Source: Brevibacterium sp.
Lineage (GTDB): Bacteria; Actinomycetota; Actinomycetes; Actinomycetales; Brevibacteriaceae
Assembly (NCBI RefSeq): GCF_031179145.1
Contig: NZ_JAPSIB010000004.1
Span: forward strand, 158,125 to 222,124
Length of the DNA: 64,000 nt
Direction of reading: 5' to 3'
The notes beneath the pieces were generated by a model, which worked only from the letters and a program-made list of their open reading frames with translations, was not told where the DNA came from and searched no databases. Both the position numbers and the translations under genes were made by a program. The first letter of the stretch is position 1; each line of letters opens with the position of its first letter. Below, one piece after another: positions 25,042 to 34,632 of the stretch.

Positions 25042-26118
25042 TCACTTCCCGAAATGGCTGAAGCCGCTCGTCGGCACCTCTTCGCCGTCGAGGCTGACGC
25101 CGCTGCCGGCCGTCACTTCTCCGATTCTCCGCCAGCCTACCGGAGGAGCAGCCGAGGCCGGCGCCGCCGCGAGGAAGCCGTGGTCCTCTCCCCCGCCGAG
25201 CACCCATTTGAGGGCCAGCGCCTCGGCGTCGCCGGTCTCCCGGAGCGCGAGCAGTCGTCGGGCGGCGGGCAGCAGGTCGTCGATGAGCGGCTGCAGGCGC
25301 TCGCGTTCGATGCGGATGTGGACGGAGGAGGCCTCGGCGACGCGGCGCAGGTCCGTGCTCAAGCCGTCGGAGACGTCGATCATCGCCGAGGCGACCGGCC
25401 GGATCGCGGGAATCGCGGAGTAGTCCGGCTGCGGGGACAGCTGGGTGCGGATGAGCGAGGCGAGAGCCTCATCATCGCGTTCACCGGCGAAGAGCAGGTC
25501 GAGACCCGCCGCTGCCCGACCGACGGTGCCGGCCAGGTACACGAGATCGCCAGGCTCCGCGCCAGCCCGGGTGACCGCCCCTCCGGTAGTCCGCGTCGCC
25601 TCAGTGCCCGGCGCGCTTGCTTCGGCGACCCTCGTCGCCCCAGTGCCGGACTCGCCCGCCTCGGTGTCCGCGGTGACCGTGCCCAGGGCGGTGATCGCGA
25701 CGACGATGAGCTCCGACGACGAGAGGTCTCCCCCGATGATCGGGACTTCGCAGCCGAGTTCGTCACCGGCGCGGGTGGCCTCGGTGACGATGCCGGAGAA
25801 CAGAGCTTCGAGATCGGCGATCTCGGTCGCATCCGGCACGGCCAGAGAGACGAGCAGTCCGTGGGGTTCGGCTCCCATCGCGCAGACGTCGGCGAGGTTC
25901 TGGGCGGCGGCCTTGATGCCCAGACGGTTCCAGTCCAGCCAGTCGCGGGTGAAGTCCTGGTTCTCGACGAGCATGTCCGCCGTCGACACGAGATTCCCGC
26001 GCATCGCGGTGACTGCGGCGTCGTCTCCTGGTCCGACGATCACCTGTGCTCCGCTGCGGTTGTGCCTGAGTATGCGGGAGAGAACGTGTGATTCGCCAAG
26101 TTCGGACAGTCGGGTCAT
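25042..26118 (-). CDS. thiL: Thiamine-monophosphate kinase
   Basis: Phosphorylates thiamine monophosphate to thiamine diphosphate, the last step of the cofactor pathway. Motifs of the PurM/ThiL superfamily: VGPGDDAAV near the N terminus, STADMLVENQDF, IIGGDLSSSELIVVAITALG and LGGGEDHGFL. At 358 residues it is longer than most ThiL because of a Thr/Gly/Ala-rich insertion of about 35 residues (roughly positions 150-185). Transcription probably continues into the DAK2 gene, one base downstream. Confidence 0.92.
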   Translation of the reverse strand: MTRLSELGESHVLSRILRHNRSGAQVIVGPGDDAAVTAMRGNLVSTADMLVENQDFTRDWLDWNRLGIKAAAQNLADVCAMGAEPHGLLVSLAVPDATEIADLEALFSGIVTEATRAGDELGCEVPIIGGDLSSSELIVVAITALGTVTADTEAGESGTGATRVAEASAPGTEATRTTGGAVTRAGAEPGDLVYLAGTVGRAAAGLDLLFAGERDDEALASLIRTQLSPQPDYSAIPAIRPVASAMIDVSDGLSTDLRRVAEASSVHIRIERERLQPLIDDLLPAARRLLALRETGDAEALALKWVLGGGEDHGFLAAAPASAAPPVGWRRIGEVTAGSGVSLDGEEVPTSGFSHFGK

Positions 26119-26151
26119 GGTCCAAGGTTATCCGGGAGATACGGTAGTTCC

Positions 26152-26667
26152 ATGACTTCACGCCGTGTCCTCGCCGCCTCTTCGTCCCGGCGCCGTTCGG
26201 CTCCGATCGCCGCGGGCGCCGTCGTCTTTGCGTTGGCAGGGCTGAGCTTGGCAGGCTGCGCCTCGACGGTCATCGTGGAGGCGGCTCCCGACGCACAGAA
26301 CCCCAAGTGCGCGGAGATCATGCTCCGCCTGCCCGATGAGGTGTCCGGGGAGAAGGAGCGCCAGACCTCCTCTCAGGGCACGGAGGCGTGGGGCGATCCG
26401 AGCATCGCGGTGCTGCGCTGCGGGGTGACTCCCCCGGGGCCCACCACGGATCCCTGCGTGAGCGTCGGAAACGTCGACTGGATCTCCCGGCCTTCGGAGG
26501 AGGGCGACACCTGGCGCTTCACCAGCTACGGTCGCACCCCTGCCGTCGAGGTCCTCGTCAACCGCAAGTCCGAATCGGGTGCGAACGTGCTCGCTGCCGT
26601 GTCCCCGGCCCTCGAGCCGATGCCCGCCGAGGCGAAGTGCGTGGGCGCCGAGGACGTCAACGGCTAG
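26152..26667 (+). CDS. DUF3515 family lipoprotein
   Basis: An exported protein with a lipobox: a hydrophobic stretch ends in LSLAGCAST, so it is probably lipid-anchored. The body fits the DUF3515 family (CAEIMLRLPDEVSGEKERQT, then WGDPSIAVLRCGV and a C-terminal PAEAKCVG), with paired cysteines that may form disulfides outside the cell. The ATG at 26152 has CGGGAG about 14 bases upstream, a weak site. It is divergent from thiL and convergent with ddl, overlapping its end by four bases. Function unknown. Confidence 0.85.
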   Translation: MTSRRVLAASSSRRRSAPIAAGAVVFALAGLSLAGCASTVIVEAAPDAQNPKCAEIMLRLPDEVSGEKERQTSSQGTEAWGDPSIAVLRCGVTPPGPTTDPCVSVGNVDWISRPSEEGDTWRFTSYGRTPAVEVLVNRKSESGANVLAAVSPALEPMPAEAKCVGAEDVNG

Positions 26668-27803
26668 CCGACGGCTCCACCCACCGCCGACCGGGAGCGC
26701 GCGTGGTCGCTCAGGGCGATGCCGATGAGTTCGCTGATCAGGTCCGTGTAGTCGAGCCCAGTGTTGGCCCACATGAATGGATATGCCGAGGTCGGGGTGA
26801 AACCGGGCAGCGTGTTGATCTCGTTGATGAGCACCTCGCCCGACTCCGTGACGAAGGTGTCGACCCGGGACAGTCCGGTGCAGTCGAAGAGCCGGAACAC
26901 CTGCGCCGAGAGCTCCCGGATGCGTGCGGTCGTGGCCTCGTCGACACGCGCCGGGCAGGTGAGCTCGGCATCGGCGAGGTCGAGGTACTTCGCCTCGAAG
27001 TCGTAGAAGTCGTGATCTCCGGAGACTTCGATCTCCCCCGGCAGCGAGGTGCGCAGCTCGGCGTCGTGGAGGGACCCGAGCACGGCGCACTCGATCTCCC
27101 GGCCGTAGACCTGGGGTTCGACGATGACCTTCGCATCGTGTTCGAAGGCCGCCCGCAACGCCGCGTCCAGTCCGGCTGCGGACTCGACGCGGCTGACGCC
27201 CATCGATGAGCCTGCCCGGGCGGGTTTGACGAAGACGGGGAAGCCCAGGCCCGCGATCCGCGCCTCGGCGTCGGCCCGATCGGCGACCCACATCGGCTCC
27301 GTCACGAGCTCCCAGGGGCAGGTCGGGATCCCCGCCTGGGCCATGAGCGATTTGGTGTAGTGCTTGTCCATGCTCGCCGCCGAGGCGAACACCCCGGAAC
27401 CGACGAACGCGGTGTCGCTGAGCTCGAACAGACCCTGGATCGTCCCGTCCTCACCGTACTGACCGTGCAGCAGCGGGAAGAACACGTCGACGGAGTCGAG
27501 TTCGGTCACGGCACCGGTTTCGTCGCGCTGCAGCAGCGGCGCCCCCGTGGCGGAGACGGTCGGGATCACCTCGGTGCCGTTGTCAACGACTTCGGGCATG
27601 TCGGCCGGGTCGAAGTGCATGCTCGCCCAGTCCTCGACGATGCGCCAGACACCGGTCCTCGTGATGCCGATCGGCAGCACCCGGTATGCCGTCTCGTCGA
27701 TGGCCCTGATCACTCCGGCGGCGGTGACGCAGCTGACGGAGTGTTCGCTGGATCGTCCTCCGAAGAGAACTGCGACGAGTGGCCGGGGATCAGTGTCTGG
27801 CAT
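26664..27803 (-). CDS. ddl: D-alanine--D-alanine ligase
   Basis: An ATP-grasp enzyme that makes the D-Ala-D-Ala dipeptide for peptidoglycan. It opens with VAVLFGGRSSEHSVSC, and has FPLLHGQYGEDGTIQGLFE, the ATP-grasp segment FPVFVKPARAGSSMGVSRV, and the metal-binding end VLINEINTLPGFTPTSAYP. At 379 residues length is normal for the actinobacterial form. It lies downstream of murA, plsC and gpsA on the same strand, a cell-envelope gene group. Confidence 0.96.
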   Translation of the reverse strand: MPDTDPRPLVAVLFGGRSSEHSVSCVTAAGVIRAIDETAYRVLPIGITRTGVWRIVEDWASMHFDPADMPEVVDNGTEVIPTVSATGAPLLQRDETGAVTELDSVDVFFPLLHGQYGEDGTIQGLFELSDTAFVGSGVFASAASMDKHYTKSLMAQAGIPTCPWELVTEPMWVADRADAEARIAGLGFPVFVKPARAGSSMGVSRVESAAGLDAALRAAFEHDAKVIVEPQVYGREIECAVLGSLHDAELRTSLPGEIEVSGDHDFYDFEAKYLDLADAELTCPARVDEATTARIRELSAQVFRLFDCTGLSRVDTFVTESGEVLINEINTLPGFTPTSAYPFMWANTGLDYTDLISELIGIALSDHARSRSAVGGAVG

Positions 27804-27861
27804 ATCTGTCCTTGATCGTGTGCGAGCCCGCGCTCGTGTGCGCGGACTCGAAAACCTTAGC

Positions 27862-28395
27862 TCACGAAGCTTCGTACGTGCACTCCACCCACGCCCGGCC
27901 GATGCCCTTGAAGAACATGTTGAAGCCGGCGTAGGCGGGAGAGGCGGACTCGTCGAGCCCCAGCTTCTCCGACAGGGCGGTGACGATGAAGAAGTAACGG
28001 TGCGGTCCGTGTCCGGCCGGCGGGGCGGCGCCGATGAAGCGCGGTTCGCCGGCGTCGTTGCGCAGGGTCACGGTTCCCGGCGGCAGCAAGTCGGCCGCGG
28101 GGTTGCCCGCGTCCGTGGGCAACGACGTGGTGGAGACGTCGAGGTCGGTGACGACCCAGTGCCAGAAGCCTGATCCCGTGGGTGCGTCGGGGTCGTAGCA
28201 GGTCACAGCGAAGGCCTGCGTCTCCTCCGGGAAGCCGGACCACGACAGCTGCGGCGACTTGTCCTCACCGCCCTCGACTCCCATCATCCCCGAGCGCTGC
28301 GGTGCGGGCACTTCGCCACCGTTCTCAAGGTCGGTGCTCGTGACGGTGAAGGTGGGAAGTTCCGGGAGGTTGTAGAACGGTGAGTTGGCACTCAT
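27862..28395 (-). CDS. YbhB/YbcL-family (PEBP-like) protein
   Basis: A 177-residue protein with the phosphatidylethanolamine-binding fold. It has the ligand-pocket motifs YDPDAPTGSGFWHWVVTDL and GHGPHRYFFIV. No signal peptide is visible, so it is cytoplasmic. The family's bacterial role is poorly known. It starts 11 bases from the stop of gpsA and is probably co-transcribed with it. Confidence 0.92.
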   Translation of the reverse strand: MSANSPFYNLPELPTFTVTSTDLENGGEVPAPQRSGMMGVEGGEDKSPQLSWSGFPEETQAFAVTCYDPDAPTGSGFWHWVVTDLDVSTTSLPTDAGNPAADLLPPGTVTLRNDAGEPRFIGAAPPAGHGPHRYFFIVTALSEKLGLDESASPAYAGFNMFFKGIGRAWVECTYEAS

Positions 28396-28406
28396 GGATT
28401 GACTCC

Positions 28407-29420
28407 TTAGGCGGTGGGTCCTTCGTGCTTACGCTTCCGAGACAACAGCAAAGCGGAGAGTTCGTCAACCCTGAGCTTTCCGGCCAGCACCGCGCACACC
28501 GCCTCGGTGATCGGCAGGTCCACGCCGTACTTCTTCCCCAGAGCAAGGACGGCGGGAGCCGATTTCACCCCTTCCGCGGTCTGTGAAGTGTGGGCGATGA
28601 CGTCCTCCAGGCTCATCCCCTCGCCGAGGTGACGGCCGAAGGTCCGGTTCCGCGACAGCGGTGAGGCGCAGGTGGCCACCAGATCGCCGAGACCGGCGAG
28701 CCCCGAGAGTGTGTGGGCCTCGGCCCCCATCGCCACCGCCAGCCGGGATGTCTCGGCGAGTCCGCGGGTGATGATCGAGGCTTTCGAATTGTCGCCGAGG
28801 CGCTGTCCGTCGGCGATCCCCACCGACAGTGCGATGACGTTCTTCACGGCTCCGCCCATCTCGACGCCGACGACGTCGGTGTTCGTATAGGGACGGAAGT
28901 AGGCGTTGGCGGACAGCTCGGCGACCACCTCGGCGGTCTCGATGCTCTCGGAGGCCACGACGGTGGCCGTGGGCTGCTGGTCGGCGATCTCCCGGGCGAG
29001 GTTGGGCCCGGAGACGACGGCGATCTGCGTGGTCTCGACCTGGGCGACCTCGGCGATGACCTCGGACATACGTTTGCCGGTCTCGACCTCGATGCCCTTC
29101 ATCAGGCTGACGAGACGGACGCCGGGGCGGAGGTGCGGGCGCCACCGGCTGAGATTGGCACGCAGGGTCTGCGCGGGCACGGCGAGGACGATCACCTCGG
29201 CGTCGGTGACGGCGGCGATGTCGTCACTCGTGGCAGTCAGCAGCTCGGGCAGCCGGCGCTCACCGAGGTAGCGGGAGTTGGTGTGGGCGGTGTTGATCTC
29301 CTCGGCGACCTCGGAGCGCCTGGCCCAGAGGGTGACGGGGAATCCGGCGTCAGCGATGACGGCGGCGTACGTGGTGCCCCACGATCCTGCGCCCAGCACT
29401 GCGGTCTTCTTCACGGTCAC
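28407..29420 (-). CDS. gpsA: Glycerol-3-phosphate dehydrogenase [NAD(P)+]
   Basis: Reduces dihydroxyacetone phosphate to sn-glycerol 3-phosphate for phospholipid synthesis. The cofactor motif is VLGAGSWGTTYA; VVSGPNLAREIADQQPTA and the catalytic region GAVKNVIALSVGIADG are typical, as is AGLGDLVATC. The start is GTG at 29420 (a second GTG two codons on is possible), overlapping the plsC stop by four bases. The plsC-gpsA pairing links glycerol 3-phosphate supply and acylation. Confidence 0.95.
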   Translation of the reverse strand: MTVKKTAVLGAGSWGTTYAAVIADAGFPVTLWARRSEVAEEINTAHTNSRYLGERRLPELLTATSDDIAAVTDAEVIVLAVPAQTLRANLSRWRPHLRPGVRLVSLMKGIEVETGKRMSEVIAEVAQVETTQIAVVSGPNLAREIADQQPTATVVASESIETAEVVAELSANAYFRPYTNTDVVGVEMGGAVKNVIALSVGIADGQRLGDNSKASIITRGLAETSRLAVAMGAEAHTLSGLAGLGDLVATCASPLSRNRTFGRHLGEGMSLEDVIAHTSQTAEGVKSAPAVLALGKKYGVDLPITEAVCAVLAGKLRVDELSALLLSRKRKHEGPTA

Positions 29421-30160
29421 TCGCCTACCTCCTCGGTCATGAATCTGTGTGGGACGTCGCGACCGGAGAGGTCGCCGACCATCGTGGCGATGGTGTTGGC
29501 CAACCGGCGGGTGAGAATCGTCTTCGACTTGTTCTCCTCACGTGCCTGCCACAGGTCGTGGTACTCGATCGGCTCACCGAAGCGCACCACCGAGGTGTGT
29601 CGCAGCGGTCGCAGGCGCGGCACCTTCGTGCCCCGGGGTTTGACGTCCTCGAGGCCCCAGTGGGCGACCGGGATGATCGGAGCCGCGGTCTCGAGTGCGA
29701 GCCGAGCCGTGCCGGTCTTGAAGTGCTGGGGCCAGAAGCCCTCGTCCTTCGTCAGCGTGCCCTCGGGGTAGATGACGACGACCTCTCCGCGGCGCAGCGC
29801 CTCCTTGGCGTATTCGAGGGAGTCCCCCGCCTGCGCCGAGGCACGCAGCACCGGGATCTGGCCGAGGCCTTTGAGGATGACGCCGAGCGCCCCGGTGAAC
29901 AGCGACGACTTCGCGAGGAAGTGCGGGAGCCGACCGTTGCGCCAGACGGCGAGGCCGACGAGGACCGGGTCGAGGTGGTTCGCATGGTAGGCCGCGACGA
30001 TGGCACCTGTCTTCTGCGGCAGGTTCTCCGGGTTCTCGACCTTGATCTTCGAGGCCAGCCGGAACAGCCCGTAGGCCGTCGAGGCGACGACGAAGGCGAC
30101 TTTGCGCTGGGATCTGACTGACGCCGGGTCGAAGGAGACCAGCACCTCGTCAGCGCTCAT
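29417..30160 (-). CDS. plsC: 1-acyl-sn-glycerol-3-phosphate acyltransferase
   Basis: A membrane-associated acyltransferase that makes phosphatidic acid. The HX4D catalytic motif is AAYHANHLDPV, and the acyl-acceptor motif is VVIYPEGTLTKDE. I chose the ATG at 30160, which overlaps the murA stop (ATGA); a longer frame from 30403 lies inside murA and is rejected. The length, 247 residues, is normal. Confidence 0.92.
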   Translation of the reverse strand: MSADEVLVSFDPASVRSQRKVAFVVASTAYGLFRLASKIKVENPENLPQKTGAIVAAYHANHLDPVLVGLAVWRNGRLPHFLAKSSLFTGALGVILKGLGQIPVLRASAQAGDSLEYAKEALRRGEVVVIYPEGTLTKDEGFWPQHFKTGTARLALETAAPIIPVAHWGLEDVKPRGTKVPRLRPLRHTSVVRFGEPIEYHDLWQAREENKSKTILTRRLANTIATMVGDLSGRDVPHRFMTEEVGE

Positions 30161-31473
30161 GCCGCGACCTCGGCCCCCAGGGCCAGGAGTTTGTCGAGGA
30201 AGTTCTCGTAGCCGCGGTTGATGAGCTCGATCCCATGCACCTCGGAGGTTCCACGTGCGGCCAGGGCCGCGATGAGGTGGCTGAAGCCGCCGCGGAGGTC
30301 GGGGACGTCGATGCGTGCGCCGCGGAGTTCGGTGGGCCCGGACACGACGGCTGAGTGCTTGTAGTTGCGGCGGCCGAATCGGCAGGGGGTGCCGCCGAGG
30401 CATTCGCGGTAGAGCTGGATCTTCGCGCCCATCTCGACCAGCGCGTCGGTGAAGCCGAAGCGGTTCTCGTACACGGTCTCATGGATGATGGACAGACCTT
30501 CGGCCTGGGTCATCGCGACGACGAGGGGCTGCTGCCAGTCGGTCATGAAGCCCGGGTGGACATCGGTCTCCAGCGCGAAGGAGGACAGGCGACCGCCGGG
30601 GTGTCGGAAGCGGATGCCGGTCTCCGAGACGTCGAATTCCCCGCCGATCTTGCGGAAGATGTTGAGGAAGGTGATGAGCTCGGGCTGGGAGGCGCCCTCG
30701 ACGAAGATGTCGCCGCCGGTGGCCAGCGCCGCGCACGCCCAGGAGGCGGTCTCGTTGCGGTCGGGCAGCGCCCGGTGGACGAAGCCGCCGAGGCTCTCCA
30801 CGCCTTCGATGCGCACGACGCGATCGGTGTCGACGGTGATGATGGCGCCCATCTTCTGCAGCAGGGCGATGAGGTCCATGATCTCGGGTTCGATGGCCGC
30901 GTTGCGCAGCTCCGTCACGCCGTCAGCGCGAACCGCGGTGAGCAGCACCTGCTCGGTGGCGCCCACGGAGGGGTAGGGCAGTTTGACCTTCGTGCCCTGC
31001 AGCCGGTTCTCGGCCGAGAGCATGATGCCGCCGGGGGTCTTGTCGACTTCGGCGCCGAACTTGCGCAGCACGTCGAGGTGGAAGTTGATCGGACGATCGC
31101 CGATGTGGCATCCCCCGAGGTCGGGGATGAAGGCCTGACCCAGCCGGTGGAGCAGCGGTCCGCAGAAGAGGATCGGGATCCGGGAGGACCCGGCGTGGGC
31201 GTCGATGTCGACGATCGATCCCTGCGCGACGTCGTAGGGATCGAGGTGGAGCTCGCCGTCGGGCAGGTCGCCGTCCGGGGCGGAGGTGACGCGCACACCG
31301 TGCAGTTCAAGCAGCCCGGTGACGATCTCCACGTCCCTGATCTTCGGCACCCCGCGCAGCACCGAGGGGGTCTCTCCCAGGAGGGAGGCCACCATGGCCT
31401 TCGGCACCAGGTTCTTGGCACCCCGGACCTGGACGGTTCCACCGAGCGGGTTTCCGCCGCGAACTTCGAGCAT
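30157..31473 (-). CDS. murA: UDP-N-acetylglucosamine 1-carboxyvinyltransferase
   Basis: Transfers enolpyruvate to UDP-GlcNAc, the first committed step of peptidoglycan synthesis. Lys20 lies in RGAKNLVPKA, and the catalytic loop LGGCHIGDRPIN keeps Cys122, the residue that fosfomycin alkylates; many actinobacteria carry Asp there and are resistant, so this enzyme should be of the sensitive type (inference). The ATG at 31473 has GGGAGAA upstream; upstream frame to 31608 is rejected. Confidence 0.95.
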   Translation of the reverse strand: MLEVRGGNPLGGTVQVRGAKNLVPKAMVASLLGETPSVLRGVPKIRDVEIVTGLLELHGVRVTSAPDGDLPDGELHLDPYDVAQGSIVDIDAHAGSSRIPILFCGPLLHRLGQAFIPDLGGCHIGDRPINFHLDVLRKFGAEVDKTPGGIMLSAENRLQGTKVKLPYPSVGATEQVLLTAVRADGVTELRNAAIEPEIMDLIALLQKMGAIITVDTDRVVRIEGVESLGGFVHRALPDRNETASWACAALATGGDIFVEGASQPELITFLNIFRKIGGEFDVSETGIRFRHPGGRLSSFALETDVHPGFMTDWQQPLVVAMTQAEGLSIIHETVYENRFGFTDALVEMGAKIQLYRECLGGTPCRFGRRNYKHSAVVSGPTELRGARIDVPDLRGGFSHLIAALAARGTSEVHGIELINRGYENFLDKLLALGAEVAA

Positions 31474-31604
31474 GTTTCTCCCTGCGTCACACATGGACAG
31501 GCCGTTCGAGAACTCGTCGCGAAGGCCGGTTCGGACTCGTCCAAGACTAGCGCAGATGATGGTTGGGCTCCTCAGCCGCGAGCCCACTTCCGCCCGGGTA
31601 TTCG

Positions 31605-31664
31605 TCACACCCGGGCGGGTGCGATCACACTTCGGCAGGCCTCGTCACACTTTGGCGGGCAGGG
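31605..31664 (-). repeat. Three 20-bp units spanning the leuD stop codon
   Basis: On the plus strand the units begin TCACAC at 31605, 31625 and 31645 (exact 20-base period). The unit at 31645 carries the leuD stop codon (read on the minus strand) and last codons; the other two, with changes, lie downstream of the gene. Compare the repeats at 34617 and 58866. Confidence 0.75.
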
Positions 31665-32244
31665 TGCGCGGTTTGAAATTCGGCCGTTTGGCCTCGAATG
31701 CCTCGATCTCATCCGCTTTGGCCAAGGTCAGGCTGATGTCGTCGTACCCTTCGAGCAGACGCCAGCGCGTGTAGTCGTCGATCTGGAACGGCACGGTGAC
31801 GGTGTCGCACGTGACGGTTTTCTCACCCAGATCGACCGTGATCGAGGTCCCTGGATGGTTCTCGAGGATCTTCCAGATCAGTTCGATGTCGTCCTGCTCC
31901 AGCTGCGCGGCGAGCAGGCCCTCCTTGCCGGAGTTGCCGCGGAAGATGTCGCCGAAGCGGGAGGACAGGACGACCTTGAAGCCGTAGTCCTTGAGCGCCC
32001 AGACGGCGTGCTCGCGGGAGGAACCGGTGCCGAAATCCGGTCCGGCCACGAGCACGGAGCCCGCCGAGAACGCCGGATCGTTGAGGATGAAGTCCTCGGC
32101 GGTGCGCCAGCGGTAGAACAGTGCATCCTCGAAGCCGGTGCGGGTGACGCGCTTGAGGAACTTGGCCGGGATGATCTGGTCGGTGTCGACGTTCGAGCGG
32201 CGCAGGGGCACGCCGATGCCGGTGTGAGTGGTGAAGGCTTCCAT
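31645..32244 (-). CDS. leuD: 3-isopropylmalate dehydratase small subunit
   Basis: The swivelling domain of isopropylmalate isomerase, which works with LeuC in leucine synthesis. Motifs: [23 protein letters not shown] and [21 protein letters not shown]. The ATG at 32244 gives 199 residues, the normal length; it follows leuC by 17 bases. The last codons are part of a tandem repeat that continues past the stop. Confidence 0.95.
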   Translation of the reverse strand: MEAFTTHTGIGVPLRRSNVDTDQIIPAKFLKRVTRTGFEDALFYRWRTAEDFILNDPAFSAGSVLVAGPDFGTGSSREHAVWALKDYGFKVVLSSRFGDIFRGNSGKEGLLAAQLEQDDIELIWKILENHPGTSITVDLGEKTVTCDTVTVPFQIDDYTRWRLLEGYDDISLTLAKADEIEAFEAKRPNFKPRTLPAKV

Positions 32245-32261
32245 TGTCTTGAGTTCTCTCC

Positions 32262-33743
32262 TCAGGCGTTCGACGACACAGGGGTCAGGGTCAGCCCCTG
32301 GCTGGGGTCCCATTTCACCGGCTGGGCGTCGCGCGGCACATCGGCGACGTCACCGGGCGAGGACAGGGTGCCCCTGACAGCGGTGGCGGCTGCGACCAGC
32401 GGTGACACCAAGTGGGTGCGCCCTCCCTTGCCCTGCCGGCCCTCGAAGTTGCGGTTGGACGTCGAGGCGCAGCGTTCGCCCTCGGCCAGCTGGTCCGGGT
32501 TCATGCCCAGGCACATCGAGCAGCCGGCGAAACGCCATTCCCCACCGAAGTCCTTGAAGATCCTGTCGAGCCCCTCGGCCTCGGCCTGCAGGCGGACCTT
32601 GGCGGAGCCGGGAACGACCATGAAGCGGACGTTGTCAGCCTTCTTCCGGCCGCGAACCACCTCGGCGGCGGCGCGCAGATCCTCGATCCGGGAGTTCGTG
32701 CACGAGCCGAGGAACACGGTGTCGACGGCGATCTCGCGCAGCGGAGTGCCCGGGGTCAGCCCCATGTAGGCCAGCGCATTGTGGGCGGCGACCTTGTCGT
32801 TCTCGTCGGTGAAGTCATCGGGATCGGGAACGGATGCCGACAGCGGCAGGCCCTGGCCGGGGTTGGTCCCCCAGGTCACGAAGGGCTCGATGTCCTCGGC
32901 ATGGAGCACTACCTCGGCGTCGAAGATCGCGTCCTCGTCGGTGTAGAGGGTCTTCCAGTATTCGACGGCGGCGTCCCAGTCCTCGCCGGTCGGGGCGTGG
33001 GGACGGCCTTTGACGTAGTCGAAGGTGGTCTCGTCCGGGGCGACCATGCCGGCCCGGGCGCCGGCCTCGATCGACATGTTGCAGATCGTCATCCTCGCTT
33101 CCATCGACAGTGCGCGGATCGCGGAGCCCCGGTATTCGAGCACATAGCCCTGGCCGCCGCCGGTGCCGATCTTCGCGATGATGGCGAGGATGATGTCCTT
33201 CGCGCTCGACCCCTCGGGCAGTTCACCGTCGACGGTGATCGACATCGTCTTGAACGGTTTGAGGCTCAGCGTCTGAGTGGCGAGCACATGCTCGACCTCG
33301 GAGGTGCCGATGCCGAAGGCCAGTGCTCCGAAGGCCCCGTGGGTGGAGGTGTGCGAGTCGCCGCAGACGACGGTGGTTCCGGGCTGGGTCAGGCCCAGCT
33401 GCGGGCCGACGACGTGGACGATGCCCTGCTCGGCGTCGCCGAGGCTGTGCAGGCGGATGCCGAATTCCTTCGCGTTCCTGCGCAGGGTGTCGATCTGCGT
33501 GCGCGAGGTCGGTTCGGCGATCGGCTTGTCGATGTCCCAGGTCGGAGTGTTGTGGTCCTCCGTGGCGATCGTCAGGTCGGGGCGGCGCACGGGGCGCCCG
33601 GCGAGTCGGAGTCCGTCGAAGGCCTGCGGGCTCGTGACCTCATGCACGAGGTGGAGATCGATGTAGATGAGATCGGGCGCACCGTCCTCGCCCTGAGAGA
33701 CGACGTGATCGGCCCAGACCTTCTCGGCCAAAGTGCGTGGCAT
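32262..33743 (-). CDS. leuC: 3-isopropylmalate dehydratase large subunit
   Basis: The catalytic [4Fe-4S] subunit of isopropylmalate isomerase. Cluster ligands are in the [12 protein letters not shown] segment and in [12 protein letters not shown]. The start [14 protein letters not shown] at 33743 has GGGAGGA upstream; the longer frame to 34076 runs into the regulator gene. Divergent from the IclR regulator. Confidence 0.95.
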   Translation of the reverse strand: MPRTLAEKVWADHVVSQGEDGAPDLIYIDLHLVHEVTSPQAFDGLRLAGRPVRRPDLTIATEDHNTPTWDIDKPIAEPTSRTQIDTLRRNAKEFGIRLHSLGDAEQGIVHVVGPQLGLTQPGTTVVCGDSHTSTHGAFGALAFGIGTSEVEHVLATQTLSLKPFKTMSITVDGELPEGSSAKDIILAIIAKIGTGGGQGYVLEYRGSAIRALSMEARMTICNMSIEAGARAGMVAPDETTFDYVKGRPHAPTGEDWDAAVEYWKTLYTDEDAIFDAEVVLHAEDIEPFVTWGTNPGQGLPLSASVPDPDDFTDENDKVAAHNALAYMGLTPGTPLREIAVDTVFLGSCTNSRIEDLRAAAEVVRGRKKADNVRFMVVPGSAKVRLQAEAEGLDRIFKDFGGEWRFAGCSMCLGMNPDQLAEGERCASTSNRNFEGRQGKGGRTHLVSPLVAAATAVRGTLSSPGDVADVPRDAQPVKWDPSQGLTLTPVSSNA

Positions 33744-33915
33744 GATTCCTCCCGCGGTACGGACGTTTCCCGTACCTGCTGTGCTTCTTCGACGGCGGTG
33801 TTGGGCCGTCAATGACATTTTCCGGCACACCGGTGGTGGCCGTAAGAGGAATCTACTCGCCCGTATCGCAATTTGAACTTGCATCTCGCCCAATGAGACA
33901 CGCACAATGGGTGTT
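33744..33915. promoter_or_regulatory. leuCD / IclR divergent control region
   Basis: The 172 bases between leuC and the IclR gene must hold both promoters. An inverted repeat GGTACG (33757-33762) with CGTACC (33772-33777) lies about 14 bases upstream of the leuC start and could be an operator. On the plus strand TTGCAT (33879-33884) and CACAAT (33903-33908), 18 bases apart, would place the transcript start at or next to the ATG at 33916, suggesting a leaderless mRNA. Inference; not a match to a stated consensus. Confidence 0.4.
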
Positions 33916-34632
33916 ATGACAAGCAATGGTAGCGGCGTCGGGGTCATCGACAAGGCCGCAATGGTTCTCTCCGCACTCGAGGCCGGACCCGCCTCTCTCG
34001 CTGAGCTCGTCTCATTGACCGGACTGGCTCGACCCACCGCGCATCGCCTGGCCGTTGCCCTCGAATTCCACCGCATCGTCGGCCGCGATCTGCAGGGACG
34101 CTTCGTGCTCGGCCCCCGGCTGGCCGAACTGTCCTCGGCCGCTGGAGAGGACCGTCTGCTGGCCGCAGCGGGCCCGGTGCTCGCCCAGCTGCGGGATCAG
34201 ACGGGTGAGTCCGCGCAGCTGTTCCGTCGGCAGGGTGATCTGCGCCTGTGCGTGGCCGCCGCCGAACGTCCGGTGGGGCTGCGGGATTCGGTGCCGATCG
34301 GCGCCACCCTGAGCATGCGCGCCGGCTCCGCGGCCCAGGTCCTCCTGGCTTGGGAGGAGCCCGATCGTCTCCACACCGGGCTGCGCGGCGCCCGGTTCTC
34401 CGCAACCATGCTCTCCGGAGTCCGGCGCCGAGGCTGGGCGCAATCGATCGCCGAACGCGAGCGCGGGGTCGCCTCCGTCTCGGCCCCCGTCCGCGGTCCG
34501 AGCAACCGGGTCGTCGCCGCCGTGTCGATCTCCGGTCCGGTCGACCGTCTCACCCGGCAGCCGGGCCGCCTCCACGCGAAGTCGGTCATCGATGCCGCCC
34601 GCACCCTGACGGAGGCCCTCGTCCGCGGGTGA
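33916..34632 (+). CDS. IclR-family regulator, probable NdgR/LtbR type
   Basis: An IclR regulator of about 238 residues: an N-terminal winged helix ([20 protein letters not shown]) and a C-terminal effector-binding domain. Its position, divergent from leuCD, is that of NdgR (Streptomyces) and LtbR (Corynebacterium), which control leucine and other amino acid genes. The ATG at 33916 has no ribosome site, but a promoter-like pair just upstream suggests leaderless translation; an ATG at 33907 would add three residues. The last codons lie in a 29-base tandem repeat. Confidence 0.85.
   Translation: MTSNGSGVGVIDKAAMVLSALEAGPASLAELVSLTGLARPTAHRLAVALEFHRIVGRDLQGRFVLGPRLAELSSAAGEDRLLAAAGPVLAQLRDQTGESAQLFRRQGDLRLCVAAAERPVGLRDSVPIGATLSMRAGSAAQVLLAWEEPDRLHTGLRGARFSATMLSGVRRRGWAQSIAERERGVASVSAPVRGPSNRVVAAVSISGPVDRLTRQPGRLHAKSVIDAARTLTEALVRG

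Noticed and set aside
23520..25061. Plus-strand frame opposite the DAK2 gene
   Set aside because: Shadow of a well-supported gene, low-complexity translation.
30355..32769. Very long plus-strand frame of 804 residues
   Set aside because: It lies opposite murA, leuD and leuC, all with clear motifs; the frame is open only because of GC bias.
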